From Ptiloglossa arizonensis (lineage: Eukaryota > Arthropoda > Insecta > Hymenoptera > Colletidae), in contig NW_027478531.1 in NCBI RefSeq assembly GCF_051014685.1, positions 806,001 to 870,000 on the forward strand: a DNA stretch of 64,000 bases, written 5' to 3'. Below are positions 23,098-35,314 of this stretch, piece after piece. Position 1 is the stretch's first letter; every line of letters starts with the position of its first letter. The notes below the pieces were generated by a model that saw only the letters and a list, made by a program, of their open reading frames with translations, did not search any database and had not been told where the DNA came from. Position numbers and translations under genes: made by a program.

Positions 23098-25547
23098 AGA
23101 GACTCGCCCGATTTCAACGGTATGCGTACTTTTCCCCTAGGCCGTTCTAGTTATTCGTTTCGAGCATCAGAACTGCGAAAATTTTGAGTTCCTCAAGCGT
23201 TTCTTACATCCAAACTGCCGTATCTCGCGAACGGATTGACCGATCCGCAAAATTTCTGTTGCATCTGAAAGAAGAAACTCGCCCGATTACAACGGTATGC
23301 GCACTTTTCCCCTAGGCCGTTCTAGTTATTCGTTTCGAGCATCAGAACTGCGCAAATTTTGAGTTTCTCAAGCGTTTCTTACCTCCAAACTGCCATATCT
23401 CGCGAACGGATTGACCAATCCGCATAATTTCTGTTGCATCTGAAAGTAGAAACTCGCCCGATTACAACGTTAGGTGTAGTTTTCTCCTAGGCCGTTCCAG
23501 TTGTTCGTTTCGAGCATCAGAACTGCGAAAATTTTGAGTTCCTCAAGCGTTTCTTACATCCAAACTGCCATATCTCGCGAACGGATTGACCGATCCGCAA
23601 AATTTCTGTTGCTTCTGAAAGTAGAAACTCGCCCGATTACAACGGTATGCGCACTTTTCCCCTAGGCCGTTCTAGTTGTTCGTTTCGAGCATCAGAACTG
23701 CGCAAATTTTGAGTTTCTCAAGCGTTTCTTACCTCCAAACTGCCATATCTCGCGAACGGATTGACCAATCCGCATAATTTCTGTTGCATCTGAAAGTAGA
23801 AACTCGCCCGATTACAACGGTATGCGTACTTCTCCCCTAGGCCGTTCCAGTTATTCATTTCGACCATCAGAACTGCGAAAGTTTTGAGTTTCTTAAGCGT
23901 TTCTTACCTCCAAACTGCCATATCTCGCGAACGGATTGACCAATCCGCAAAATTTCTGTTGCATCTGAAAGTAGAAACTCGCCCGATTACAATGGTATGC
24001 GCACTTTTCCCGTAGGCCGTTCTCGTTATTCTTTTCGAGCATCAGAACTGCGCAAATTTTGAGTTTCTCAAGCGTTTGTTACCTCCAAACTGCCATATCT
24101 CGCGAACGGATTGACCAATCCGCAAAATTTCTGTTGCATCTGAAAGTAGAGACTCGCCCGATTTCAACGGTATGCGTACTTTTCCCCTAGGCCGTTCTAG
24201 TTATTCGTTTCGAGCATCAGAACTGCGAAAATTTTGAGTTCCTCAAGCGTTTCTTACATCCAAACTGCCGTATCTCGCGAACGGATTGACCGATCCGCAA
24301 AATTTCTGTTGCATCTGAAAGAAGAAACTCGCCCGATTACAACGGTATGCGCACTTTTCCTCTAGGCCGTTCTAGTTATTCGTTTCGAGCATCAGAACTG
24401 CGCAAATTTTGAGTTTCTCAAGCGTTTCTTACCTCCAAACTGCCATATCTCGCGAACGGATTGACCAATCCGCATAATTTCTGTTGCATCTGAAAGTAGA
24501 AACTCGCCCGATTACAACGTTAGGTGTAGTTTTCTCCTAGGCCGTTCCAGTTGTTCGTTTCGAGCATCAGAACTGCGAAAATTTTGAGTTCCTCAAGCGT
24601 TTCTTACATCCAAACTGCCATATCTCGCGAACGGATTGACCGATCCGCAAAATTTCTGTTGCTTCTGAAAGTAGAAACTCGCCCGATTACAACGGTATGC
24701 GCACTTTTCCCCTAGGCCGTTCTAGTTGTTCGTTTCGAGCATCAGAACTGCGCAAATTTTGAGTTTCTCAAGCGTTTCTTACCTCCAAACTGCCATATCT
24801 CGCGAACGGATTGACCAATCCGCATAATTTCTGTTGCATCTGAAAGTAGAAACTCGCCCGATTACAACGGTATGCGTACTTCTCCCCTAGGCCGTTCCAG
24901 TTATTCATTTCGAGCATCAGAACTGCGAAAATTTTGAGTTTCTTAAGCGTTTCTTACCTCCAAACTGCCATATCTCGCGAACGGATTGACCAATCCGCAA
25001 AATTTCTGTTGCATCTGAAAGTAGAAACTCGCCCGATTACAATGGTATGCGCACTTTTCCCCTAGGCCGTTCTAGTTATTCGTTTCGAGCATCAGAACTG
25101 CGCAAATTTTGAGTTTCTCAAGCGTTTGTTACCTCCAAACTGCCATATCTCGCGAACGGATTGACCAATCCGCAAAATTTCTGTTGCATCTGAAAGTAGA
25201 GACTCGCCCGATTTCAACGGTATGCGTACTTTTCCCCTAGGCCGTTCTAGTTATTCGTTTCGAGCATCAGAACTGCGAAAATTTTGAGTTCCTCAAGCGT
25301 TTCTTACATCCAAACTGCCGTATCTCGCGAACGGATTGACCGATCCGCAAAATTTCTGTTGCATCTGAAAGAAGAAACTCGCCCGATTACAACGGTATGC
25401 GCACTTTTCCCCTAGGCCGTTCTAGTTATTCGTTTCGAGCATCAGAACTGCGCAAATTTTGAGTTTCTCAAGCGTTTCTTACCTCCAAACTGCCATATCT
25501 CGCGAACGGATTGACCAATCCGCATAATTTCTGTTGCATCTGAAAGT
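23098..25547 (+). repeat. Tandem six-monomer (1050-bp) higher-order repeat
   Basis: Units start at 23098 and 24148, and a third, incomplete one at 25198. Member order is: gatttcaacgg with gaccgatcc; gcgcaaat with ccgcataat; acgttaggtg with ttctcctagg; gttgttcg with gcgcaaat; tacttctcc with tttcttaag; acaatggtatgcgc with gcgtttgtta. The last member of unit 1 has private changes cgtagg, tctcgtta and ttcttttcgag near 24011-24037. The third unit loses two members where 25548 runs from ttctcctagg into ctcc and ccgcataat. Confidence 0.85.
24170..25484 (+). repeat. 1.3-kb block recopied 16 monomers downstream, copy 1
   Basis: This block recurs at 26969-28283 (offset 2799 bp, 16 monomers less the 1-bp deletion at about 26167). 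The diagnostic is ttcctctagg, seen near 24358 and 27157 but not in the other members of that series. I found no difference by eye between the two blocks. Confidence 0.75.
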
Positions 25548-26072
25548 AGAAACTCGCCCGATTACAACGTTAGGTGTAGTTTTCTCCTAGGCCGTTCCAG
25601 TTGTTCGTTTCGAGCATCAGAACTGCGAAAATTTTGAGTTCCTCAAGCGTTTCTTACCTCCAAACTGCCATATCTCGCGAACGGATTGACCAATCCGCAT
25701 AATTTCTGTTGCATCTGAAAGTAGAAACTCGCCCGATTACAACGGTATGCGTACTTCTCCCCTAGGCCGTTCCAGTTATTCATTTCGAGCATCAGAACTG
25801 CGAAAATTTTGAGTTTCTTAAGCGTTTCTTACCTCCAAACTGCCATATCTCGCGAACGGATTGACCAATCCGCAAAATTTCTGTTGCATCTGAAAGTAGA
25901 AACTCGCCCGATTACAATGGTATGCGTACTTTTCCCCTAGGCCGTTCTAGTTATTCGTTTCGAGCATCAGAACTGCGAAAATTTTGAGTTTCTCAAGCGT
26001 TTCTTACCTCCAAACTGCCATATCTCGCGAACGGATTGGCCAATCCGCAAAATTTCTGTTGCATCTGAAAGG

Positions 26073-26246
26073 AGAAAGTCGCCCGATTACAACGGAATGT
26101 GTAGTTTTCCCCTAGGCCGTTCCAGTTATTCATTTCGAGCATCAGAACTGCGAAAATTTTGAGTTTTCAAGCGTTTCTTACCTCCAAACTGCCATATCTC
26201 GCGAACGGATTGACCGATCCGCAAAATTTCTGTTGCTTCTGAAAGT
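26073..26246 (+). repeat. 174-bp monomer (one C lost)
   Basis: The motif gagtttctcaag reads gagttttcaag here, at about 26165-26168. The monomer also carries gaaaggagaaagtc at its left edge and the agtcgcccg with ggaatgtgtag variant. Its right part has gaccgatcc with gcttctg, so it is also a fusion of two B subtypes. Confidence 0.9.
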
Positions 26247-26968
26247 AGAAACTCGCCCGATTACAACGGTATGCGCACTTTTCCCCTAGGCCGTTCTAGT
26301 TGTTCGTTTCGAGCATCAGAACTGCGAAAATTTTGAGTTCCTCAAGCGTTTCTTACATCCAAACTGCCGTATCTCGCGAACGGATTGACCGATCCGCAAA
26401 ATTTCTGTTGCATCTGAAAGAAGAAACTCGCCCGATTACAACGGTATGCGCACTTTTCCCCTAGGCCGCTCTAGTTATTCGTTTCGAGCATCAGAACTGC
26501 GCAAATTTTGAGTTTCTCAAGCGTTTCTTACCTCCAAACTGCCATATCTCGCGAACGGATTGACCAATCCGCATAATTTCTGTTGCATCTGAAAGTAGAA
26601 ACTCGCCCGATTACAACGTTAGGTGTAGTTTTCTCCTAGGCCGTTCCAGTTGTTCGTTTCGAGCATCAGAACTGCGAAAATTTTGAGTTCCTCAAGCGTT
26701 TCTTACCTCCAAACTGCCATATCTCGCGAACGGATTGACCAATCCGCATAATTTCTGTTGCATCTGAAAGTAGAAACTCGCCCGATTACAACGGTATGCG
26801 TACTTCTCCCCTAGGCCGTTCCAGTTATTCATTTCGAGCATCAGAACTGCGAAAATTTTGAGTTTCTTAAGCGTTTCTTACCTCCAAACTGCCATATCTC
26901 GCGAACGGATTGACCAATCCGCAAAATTTCTGTTGCATCTGAAAGTAGAAACTCGCCCGATTACAATG

Positions 26969-28283
26969 GTATGCGTACTTTTCCCCTAGGCCGTTCTAGT
27001 TATTCGTTTCGAGCATCAGAACTGCGAAAATTTTGAGTTCCTCAAGCGTTTCTTACATCCAAACTGCCGTATCTCGCGAACGGATTGACCGATCCGCAAA
27101 ATTTCTGTTGCATCTGAAAGAAGAAACTCGCCCGATTACAACGGTATGCGCACTTTTCCTCTAGGCCGTTCTAGTTATTCGTTTCGAGCATCAGAACTGC
27201 GCAAATTTTGAGTTTCTCAAGCGTTTCTTACCTCCAAACTGCCATATCTCGCGAACGGATTGACCAATCCGCATAATTTCTGTTGCATCTGAAAGTAGAA
27301 ACTCGCCCGATTACAACGTTAGGTGTAGTTTTCTCCTAGGCCGTTCCAGTTGTTCGTTTCGAGCATCAGAACTGCGAAAATTTTGAGTTCCTCAAGCGTT
27401 TCTTACATCCAAACTGCCATATCTCGCGAACGGATTGACCGATCCGCAAAATTTCTGTTGCTTCTGAAAGTAGAAACTCGCCCGATTACAACGGTATGCG
27501 CACTTTTCCCCTAGGCCGTTCTAGTTGTTCGTTTCGAGCATCAGAACTGCGCAAATTTTGAGTTTCTCAAGCGTTTCTTACCTCCAAACTGCCATATCTC
27601 GCGAACGGATTGACCAATCCGCATAATTTCTGTTGCATCTGAAAGTAGAAACTCGCCCGATTACAACGGTATGCGTACTTCTCCCCTAGGCCGTTCCAGT
27701 TATTCATTTCGAGCATCAGAACTGCGAAAATTTTGAGTTTCTTAAGCGTTTCTTACCTCCAAACTGCCATATCTCGCGAACGGATTGACCAATCCGCAAA
27801 ATTTCTGTTGCATCTGAAAGTAGAAACTCGCCCGATTACAATGGTATGCGCACTTTTCCCCTAGGCCGTTCTAGTTATTCGTTTCGAGCATCAGAACTGC
27901 GCAAATTTTGAGTTTCTCAAGCGTTTGTTACCTCCAAACTGCCATATCTCGCGAACGGATTGACCAATCCGCAAAATTTCTGTTGCATCTGAAAGTAGAG
28001 ACTCGCCCGATTTCAACGGTATGCGTACTTTTCCCCTAGGCCGTTCTAGTTATTCGTTTCGAGCATCAGAACTGCGAAAATTTTGAGTTCCTCAAGCGTT
28101 TCTTACATCCAAACTGCCGTATCTCGCGAACGGATTGACCGATCCGCAAAATTTCTGTTGCATCTGAAAGAAGAAACTCGCCCGATTACAACGGTATGCG
28201 CACTTTTCCCCTAGGCCGTTCTAGTTATTCGTTTCGAGCATCAGAACTGCGCAAATTTTGAGTTTCTCAAGCGTTTCTTACCT
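26969..28283 (+). repeat. 1.3-kb block recopied 16 monomers downstream, copy 2
   Basis: This is the partner of 24170-25484. It ends where 28284 begins a private stretch (cctacaaactgccgtatc, then tcgtgaac). Confidence 0.75.
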
Positions 28284-28696
28284 ACAAACTGCCGTATCTC
28301 GTGAACGGATTGACCAATCCGCAAAATTTCTGTTGCATCTGAAAGTAGAAAGTCGCCCGATTACAACGGAATGTGTAGTTTTCCCCTAGGCCGTTCCAGT
28401 TATTCATTTCGAGCATCAGACCTGCGAAAATTTTGAGTTTCTCAAGCGTTTCTTACCTCCAAACTGCCATATCTCGCGAACGGATTGACCAATCCGCAAA
28501 ATTTCTGTTGCTTCTGAAAGTAGAAACTCGCCCGATTACAACGGTATGTGTAGTTTTCCCCTAGGCCGTTCCAGTTGTTCGTTTCGAGCATCAGAACTGC
28601 GAAAATTTTGAGTTCCTCAAGCGTTTCTTACATCCAAACTGCCATATCTCGCGAACGGATTGACCGATCCGCAAAATTTCTGTTGCATCTGAAAGA

Positions 28697-28872
28697 AGAA
28701 ACTCGCCCGATTACAACGGTTTTGTGTAGTTTTCCCCTAGGCCGTTCCAGTTGTTCGTTTCGAGCATCAGAACTGCGAAAATTTTGAGTTCCTCAAGCGT
28801 TTCTTACATCCAAACTGCCATATATCGCGAACGGATTGACCGATCCGCAAAATTTCTGTTGCTTCTGAAAGT
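28697..28872 (+). repeat. 176-bp monomer, the only lengthened copy
   Basis: The motif acaacggtatgtgtag reads acaacggttttgtgtag here, one base longer, at about 28719-28723. The monomer also has the private change tatatcgcgaac. The upstream neighbour at 28522 is otherwise a close match with normal length. Confidence 0.95.
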
Positions 28873-30097
28873 AGAAACTCGCCCGATTACAACGGTATGC
28901 GCACTTTTCCCCTAGGCCGTTCTAGTTGTTCGTTTCGAGCATCAGAACTGCGAAAATTTTGAGTTCCTCAAGCGTTTCTTACATCCAAACTGCCATATCT
29001 CGCGAACGGATTGACCGATCCGCATAATTTCTGTTGCATCTGAAAGTAGAAACCCGCCCGATTACAACGGTATGCGTACTTCTCCCCTAGGCCGTTCCAG
29101 TTATTCATTTCGAGCATCAGAACTGCGAAAATTTTGAGTTTCTTAAGCGTTTCTTACCTACAAACTGCCATATCTCGCGAACGGATTGACCAATCCGCAA
29201 AATTTCTGTTGCATCTGAAAGTAGAGACTCGCCCGATTACAACGGTATGCGTACTTTTCCCCTAGGCCGTTCTAGTTATTCGTTTCGAGCATCAGAACTG
29301 CGAAAATTTTGGGTTTCTCAAGCGTTTCTTACCTCCAAACTGCCATATCTCGCGAACGGATTGACCAATCCGCAAAATTTCTGTTGCATCTGAAAGTAGA
29401 AACTCGCCCGATTACAATGGTATGCGTACTTTTCCCCTAGGCCGTTCTAGTTATTCGTTTCGAGCATCAGAACTGCGAAAATTTTGAGTTTCTCAAGCGT
29501 TTCTTACCTACAAACTGCCATATCTCGCGAACGGATTGACCAATCCGCAAAATTTCTGTTGCATCTGAAAGTAGAGACTCGCCCGATTACAATGGTATGC
29601 GTACTTTTCCCCTAGGCCGTTCTAGTTATTCGTTTCGAGCATCAGAACTGCGAAAATTTTGAGTTTCTCAAGCGTTTCTTACCTCCAAACTGCCATATCA
29701 CGCGAACGGATTGACCAATCCGCAAAATTTCTGTTGCATCTGAAAGTAGAGACTCGCCCGATTACAACGGTATGCGTACTTTTCCCCTAGGCCGTTCTAG
29801 TTACTCGTTTCGAGCATCAGAACTGCGAAAATTTTGAGTTTCTCAAGCGTTTCTTATATCCAAACTGTCATATCTCGCGAACGGATTGGTCAATTCGCAA
29901 AATTTCTGTTGCATCTGAAAGTAGAAACTCGCCCGATTACATCAGTATGCGTGCTTTTCCCCTAGGCCGTTCTAGTTACTCGTTTCGAGCATCGGAACCG
30001 CGCAAATTTTGAGTTTCTCAAGCGTTTCTTACCTCCAAACTGCCATATCTCGCGAACGGATTGACCAATCCGCAAAATTTCTGTTGCATCTGAAAGT

Positions 30098-30271
30098 AGA
30101 AACTCGCCCGATTACAACGGTATGCGTACTTTTCCCCTAGGCTGTTCTAGTTATTCGTTTCGAGCATCAGAACTGCGAAAATTTTGGGTTTCTCAAGCAT
30201 TTCTTACCTCCAAACTGCCATATCTCGCGAACGGATTGACCAATCCTAAAATTTCTGTTGCATCTGATAGT
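30098..30271 (+). repeat. 174-bp monomer (ccgc to cct), copy 1
   Basis: The motif caatccgcaaaat reads caatcctaaaat at about 30241-30251, one base shorter. The identical lesion at 31465 shows this is one mutation copied with the seven-monomer unit. Confidence 0.95.
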
Positions 30272-31321
30272 AGAAAGTCGCCCGATTAGAACGGAATGTG
30301 TAGTTTTCCCCTAGGCCGTTCCAGTTATTCATTTCGAGCATCAGAACTGCGAAAATTTTGAGTTTCTCAAGCGTTTCTTACCTACAAACTGCCATATCTC
30401 GCGAACGGATTGACCAATCCGCAAAATTTCTGTTGCATCTGAAAGTAGAGACTCGCCCGATTACAACGGTATGCGTACTTTTCCCCTAGGCCGTTCTAGT
30501 TATTCGTTTCGAGCATCAGAACTGCGAAAATTTGGGGTTTCTCAAGCGTTTCTTACCTCCAAACTGCCATATCTCGCGAACGGATTGACCAATCCGCAAA
30601 ATTTCTGTTGCATCTGAAAGTAGAAACTCGCCCGATTACAATGGTGTGCGTACTTTTCCCCTAGGCCGTTCTAGTTATTCGTTTCGAGCATCAGAACTGC
30701 GAAAATTTTGAGTTTCTCAAGCGTTTCTTACCTACAAACTGCCATATCTCGCGAACGGATTGACCAATCCGCAAAATTTCTGTTGCATCTGAAAGTAGAG
30801 ACTCGCCCGATTACAATGGTATGCGTACTTTTCCCCTAGGCCGTTCTAGTTATTCGTTTCGAGCATCAGAACTGCGAAAATTTTGAGTTTCTCAAGCGTT
30901 TCTTACCTCCAAACTGCCATATCACGCGAACGGATTGACCAATCCGCAAAATTTCTGTTGCATCTGAAAGTAGAGACTCGCCCGATTACAACGGTATGCG
31001 TACTTTTCCCCTAGGCCGTTCTAGTTACTCGTTTCGAGCATCAGAACTGCGAAAATTTTGAGTTTCTCAAGCGTTTCTTATATCCAAACTGTCATATCTC
31101 GCGAACGGATTGGTCAATTCGCAAAATTTCTGTTGCATCTGAAAGTAGAAACTCGCCCGATTACATCAGTATGCGTGCTTTTCCCCTAGGCCGTTCTAGT
31201 TACTCGTTTCGAGCATCAGAACCGCGCAAATTTTGAGTTTCTCAAGCGTTTCTTACCTCCAAACTGCCATATCTCGCGAACGGATTGACCAATCCGCAAA
31301 ATTTCTGTTGCATCTGAAAGT

Positions 31322-31495
31322 AGAAACTCGCCCGATTACAACGGTATGCGTACTTTTCCCCTAGGCCGTTCTAGTTATTCGTTTCGAGCATCAGAACTGC
31401 GAAAATTTTGGGTTTCTCAAGCATTTCTTACCTCCAAACTGCCATATCTCGCGAACGGATTGACCAATCCTAAAATTTCTGTTGCATCTGAAAGT
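31322..31495 (+). repeat. 174-bp monomer (ccgc to cct), copy 2
   Basis: This carries the same lesion as the monomer at 30098, and neighbouring markers also match (ttgggtttctcaagcatt). It is the last monomer of non-standard length in the window. Confidence 0.95.
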
Positions 31496-32481
31496 AGAAA
31501 GTCGCCCGATTAGAACGGAATGTGTAGTTTTCCCCTAGGCCGTTCCAGTTATTCATTTCGAGCATCAGAACTGCGAAAATTTTGAGTTTCTCAAGCGTTT
31601 CTTACCTCCAAACTGCCATATCTCGCAAACGGATTGACCAATCCGCAAAATTTCTGTTGCATCTGAAAGTAGAAACTCGCCCGATTACAACGGTATGTGT
31701 AGTTTTCCCCTAGGCCGTTCCAGTTATTCCTTTCGAGCATCAGAACTGCGAAAATTTTGAGTTTCTCAAGCGTTTCTTACCTCCAAACTGCCATATCTCG
31801 CGAACGGATTAACCAATCCGGAAAATTTCTGTTGCATCTGAAAGTAGAAACTCGCCCGATTACAACGGTATGTGTAGTTTTCCCCTAGGCCGTTCCAGTT
31901 GTTCGTTTCGAGCATCAGCACTGCGAAAATTTTGAGTTCCTCAAGCGTTTCTTACATCCAAACTGCCATATCTCGCGAACGGAATGACCGATCCGCAAAA
32001 TTTCTGTTGCTTCTGAAAGTAGAAACTCGTCCGATTACAAAGGTATGCGCACTTTTCCCCTAGGCCGTTCTAGTTGTTCGTTTCGAGCATCAGAACTGCG
32101 AAAATTTTGAGTTCCTCAAGCGTTTCTTACATCCAAACTGCCATATCTCGCGAACGGATTGACCGATCCGCAAAATTTCTGTTGCATCTGAAAGAAGAAA
32201 CTCGCCCGATTACAACGGTATGCGCACTTTTCCCCTAGGCCGTTCCAGTTATTCATTTCGAGCATCAGAACTGCGAAAATTTTGAGTTTCTTAAGCGTTT
32301 CTTACCTACAAACTGCCATATCTCGCGAACGGATTGACCAATCCGCAAAATTTCTGTTGCATCTGAAAGTAGAGACTCGCCCGATTACAACGGTATGCGT
32401 ACTTTTCCCCTAGGCTGTTCTAGTTACTCGTTTCGAGCATCAGAACTGCGAAAATTTTGAGTTCCTCAAGCGTATCTTACA

Positions 32482-35314
32482 TCCAAACTGCCATATCTCG
32501 CGAACGGATTGACCGATCCGCAAAATTTCTGTTGCATCTGAAAGAAGAAACTCGCCCGATTACAACGGTATGCGCACTTTTCCCCTAGGCCGTTCTAGTT
32601 ATTCGTTTCGAGCATCAGAACTGCGCAAATTTTGAGTTTCTCAAGCGTTTGTTACCTCCAAACTGCCATATCCCGCGAACGGATTGACCAATCCGCAAAA
32701 TTTCTGTTGCATCTGAAAGTAGAAACTCGCCCGATTACAACAGTATGCGTGCTTTTCCCCTAGGCCGTTCTAGTTACTCGTTTCGAGCATCAGAACCGCG
32801 CAAATTTTGAGTTCCTCAAGCGTTTCTTACATCCAAACTGCCATATCTCGCGAACGGATTGACCGATCCGCAAAATTTCTGTTGCTTCTGAAAGTAGAAA
32901 CTCGTCCGATGACAACGGTATGCGCAGTTTTCCCCTAGGCCGTTCTAGTTGTTCGTTTCGAGCATCAGAACTGCGAAAATTTTGAGTTCCTCAAGCGTTT
33001 CTTACATCCAAACTGCCATATCTCGCGAACGGATTGACCGATCCGCAAAATTTCTGTTGCATCTGAAAGAAGAAACTCGCCCGATTACAACGGTATGCGC
33101 ACTTTTCCCCTAGGCCGTTCTAGTTATTCGTTTCGAGCATCAGAACTGCGCAAATTTTGAGTTTCTCAAGCGTTTCTTACTTCCAAACTGCCATATCTCG
33201 CGAACGGATTGACCAATCCGCATAATTTCTGTTGCATCTGAAAGTAGAAACTCGCCCGATTACAACGGTATGCGTACTTCTCCCCTAGGCCGTTCCAGTT
33301 ATTCATTTCGAGCATCAGAACTGCGAAAATTTTGAGTTTCTTAAGCGTTTCTTACCTACAAACTGCCATATCTCGCGAACGGATTGACCAATCCGCAAAA
33401 TTTCTGTTGCATCTGAAAGTAGAGACTCGCCCGATTTCAACGGTATGCGTACTTTTCCCCTAGGCCGTTCTAGTTACTCGTTTCGAGCATCAGAACTGCG
33501 AAAATTTTGAGTTCCTCAAGCGTTTCTTACATCCAAACTGCCATATCTCGCGAACGGATTGACCAATCCGCAAAATTTCTGTTGCATCTGAAAGTAGAAA
33601 CTCGCCCGATTACAACAGTATGCGTGCTTTTCCCCTAGGCCGTTCTAGTTACTCGTTTCGAGCATCAGAACCGCGCAAATTTTGAGTTCCTCAAGCGTTT
33701 CTTACATCCAAACTGCCATATTTCGCGAACGGATTGACCGATCCGCAAAATTTCTGTTGCATCTGAAAGAAGAAACTCGCCCGATTACAACGGTATGCGC
33801 ACTTTTCCCCTAGGCCGTTCTAGTTATTCGTTTCGAGCATCATAACTGCGCAAATTTTGAGCTTCTCAAGCGTTTCTTACCTCCAAACTGCCATATCTCG
33901 CGAACGGATTGACCGATCCGCAAAATTTCTGTTGCATCTGAAAGAAGAAACTCGCCCGATTACAACGGTATGCGCACTTTTCCCCTAGGCCGTTCTAGTT
34001 ATTCGTTTCGAGCATCAGAACTGCGCAAATTTTGAGTTTCTCAAGCGTTTGTTACCTCCAAACTGCCATATCCCGCGAACGGATTGACCAATCCGCAAAA
34101 TTTCTGTTGCATCTGAAAGTAGAAACTCGCCCGATTACAACAGTATGCGTGCTTTTCCCCTAGGCCGTTCTAGTTACTCGTTTCGAGCATCAGAACCGCG
34201 CAAATTTTGAGTTCCTCAAGCGTTTCTTACATCCAAACTGCCATATCTCGCGAACGGATTGACCGATCCGCAAAATTTCTGTTGCTTCTGAAAGTAGAAA
34301 CTCGTCCGATGACAACGGTATGCGCACTTTTCCCCTAGGCCGTTCTAGTTGTTCGTTTCGAGCATCAGAACTGCGAAAATTTTGAGTTCCTCAAGCGTTT
34401 CTTACATCCAAACTGCCATATCTCGCGAACGGATTGACCGATCCGCAAAATTTCTGTTGCATCTGAAAGAAGAAACTCGCCCGATTACAACGGTATGCGC
34501 ACTTTTCCCCTAGGCCGTTCTAGTTATTCGTTTCGAGCATCAGAACTGCGCAAATTTTGAGTTTCTCAAGCGTTTCTTACTTCCAAACTGCCATATCTCG
34601 CGAACGGATTGACCAATCCGCATAATTTCTGTTGCATCTGAAAGTAGAAACTCGCCCGATTACAACGGTATGCGTACTTCTCCCCTAGGCCGTTCCAGTT
34701 ATTCATTTCGAGCATCAGAACTGCGAAAATTTTGAGTTTCTTAAGCGTTTCTTACCTACAAACTGCCATATCTCGCGAACGGATTGACCAATCCGCAAAA
34801 TTTCTGTTGCACCTGAAAGTAGAGACTCGCCCGATTTCAACGGTATGCGTACTTTTCCCCTAGGCCGTTCTAGTTACTCGTTTCGAGCATCAGAACTGCG
34901 AAAATTTTGAGTTCCTCAAGCGTTTCTTACATCCAAACTGCCATATCTCGCGAACGGATTGACCAATCCGCAAAATTTCTGTTGCATCTGAAAGTAGAAA
35001 CTCGCCCGATTACAACAGTATGCGTGCTTTTCCCCTAGGCCGTTCTAGTTACTCGTTTCGAGCATCAGAACCGCGCAAATTTTGAGTTCCTCAAGCGTTT
35101 CTTACATCCAAACTGCCATATTTCGCGAACGGATTGACCGATCCGCAAAATTTCTGTTGCATCTGAAAGAAGAAACTCGCCCGATTACAACGGTATGCGC
35201 ACTTTTCCCCTAGGCCGTTCTAGTTATTCGTTTCGAGCATCATAACTGCGCAAATTTTGAGCTTCTCAAGCGTTTCTTACCTCCAAACTGCCATATCTCG
35301 CGAACGGATTGACC
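32482..35314 (+). repeat. Tandem eight-monomer (1400-bp) higher-order repeat
   Basis: Copy 1 spans about 32482-33914 and copy 2 about 33882-35314. Shared rare markers are tcccgcgaac (32671 and 34071), ctcgtccgatgac (32901 and 34301), tttcgcgaac (33721 and 35121) and catcataactg (33838 and 35238). Differences seen are tgcgcagttt against tgcgcacttt near 32937 and gcatctg against gcacctg near 34812. Confidence 0.85.

Larger units (their letters stand above)
21173..28346 (+). repeat. B-type domain part 1, 41 monomers, 6-monomer cycle
   Basis: From here attcgtgtcgag and ggcggttc vanish, and gcgcaaatttt, gttccagtt, gttattcattt, gaccgatcc and gaaagaagaa become common. A six-monomer cycle of 1050 bp is clear at 23098, 24148 and 25198, marked by agagactcgc with gatttcaacgg. 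Shortened or recombined versions fill 25548-26946, and the cycle returns at 26947. No gene or foreign element is present. Confidence 0.85.
28347..31495 (+). repeat. B-type domain part 2, 18 monomers, 7-monomer cycle
   Basis: This stretch begins with an agtcgcccg monomer and contains the only lengthened monomer of the window and two of the shortened ones. From 29144 it is organised as two copies of a seven-monomer unit. Members include ttgggtttc, acaatggtatgcgt, atcacgcgaac, cttatatcc with ggattggtcaattcgc, and gattagaacgg. No gene is present. Confidence 0.8.
29144..31606 (+). repeat. Two tandem copies of a seven-monomer unit (1224 bp)
   Basis: Copy 1 covers about 29144-30382 and copy 2 about 30368-31606, with the ends overlapping because neighbouring monomers are alike. 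Both contain the same 1-bp loss (caatcctaaa in place of caatccgcaaa), so the loss came before the duplication. Visible differences are few: tttggggttt near 30531, atggtgtgcg near 30640, a catcgg against catcag near 29991 and gatag against gaaag near 30268. Confidence 0.85.

Noticed and set aside
28575..28787. Open reading frame of 70 codons spanning the 176-bp monomer
   Set aside because: It stays open only because the 1-bp insertion shifts the frame past the usual stops. The content is satellite sequence.
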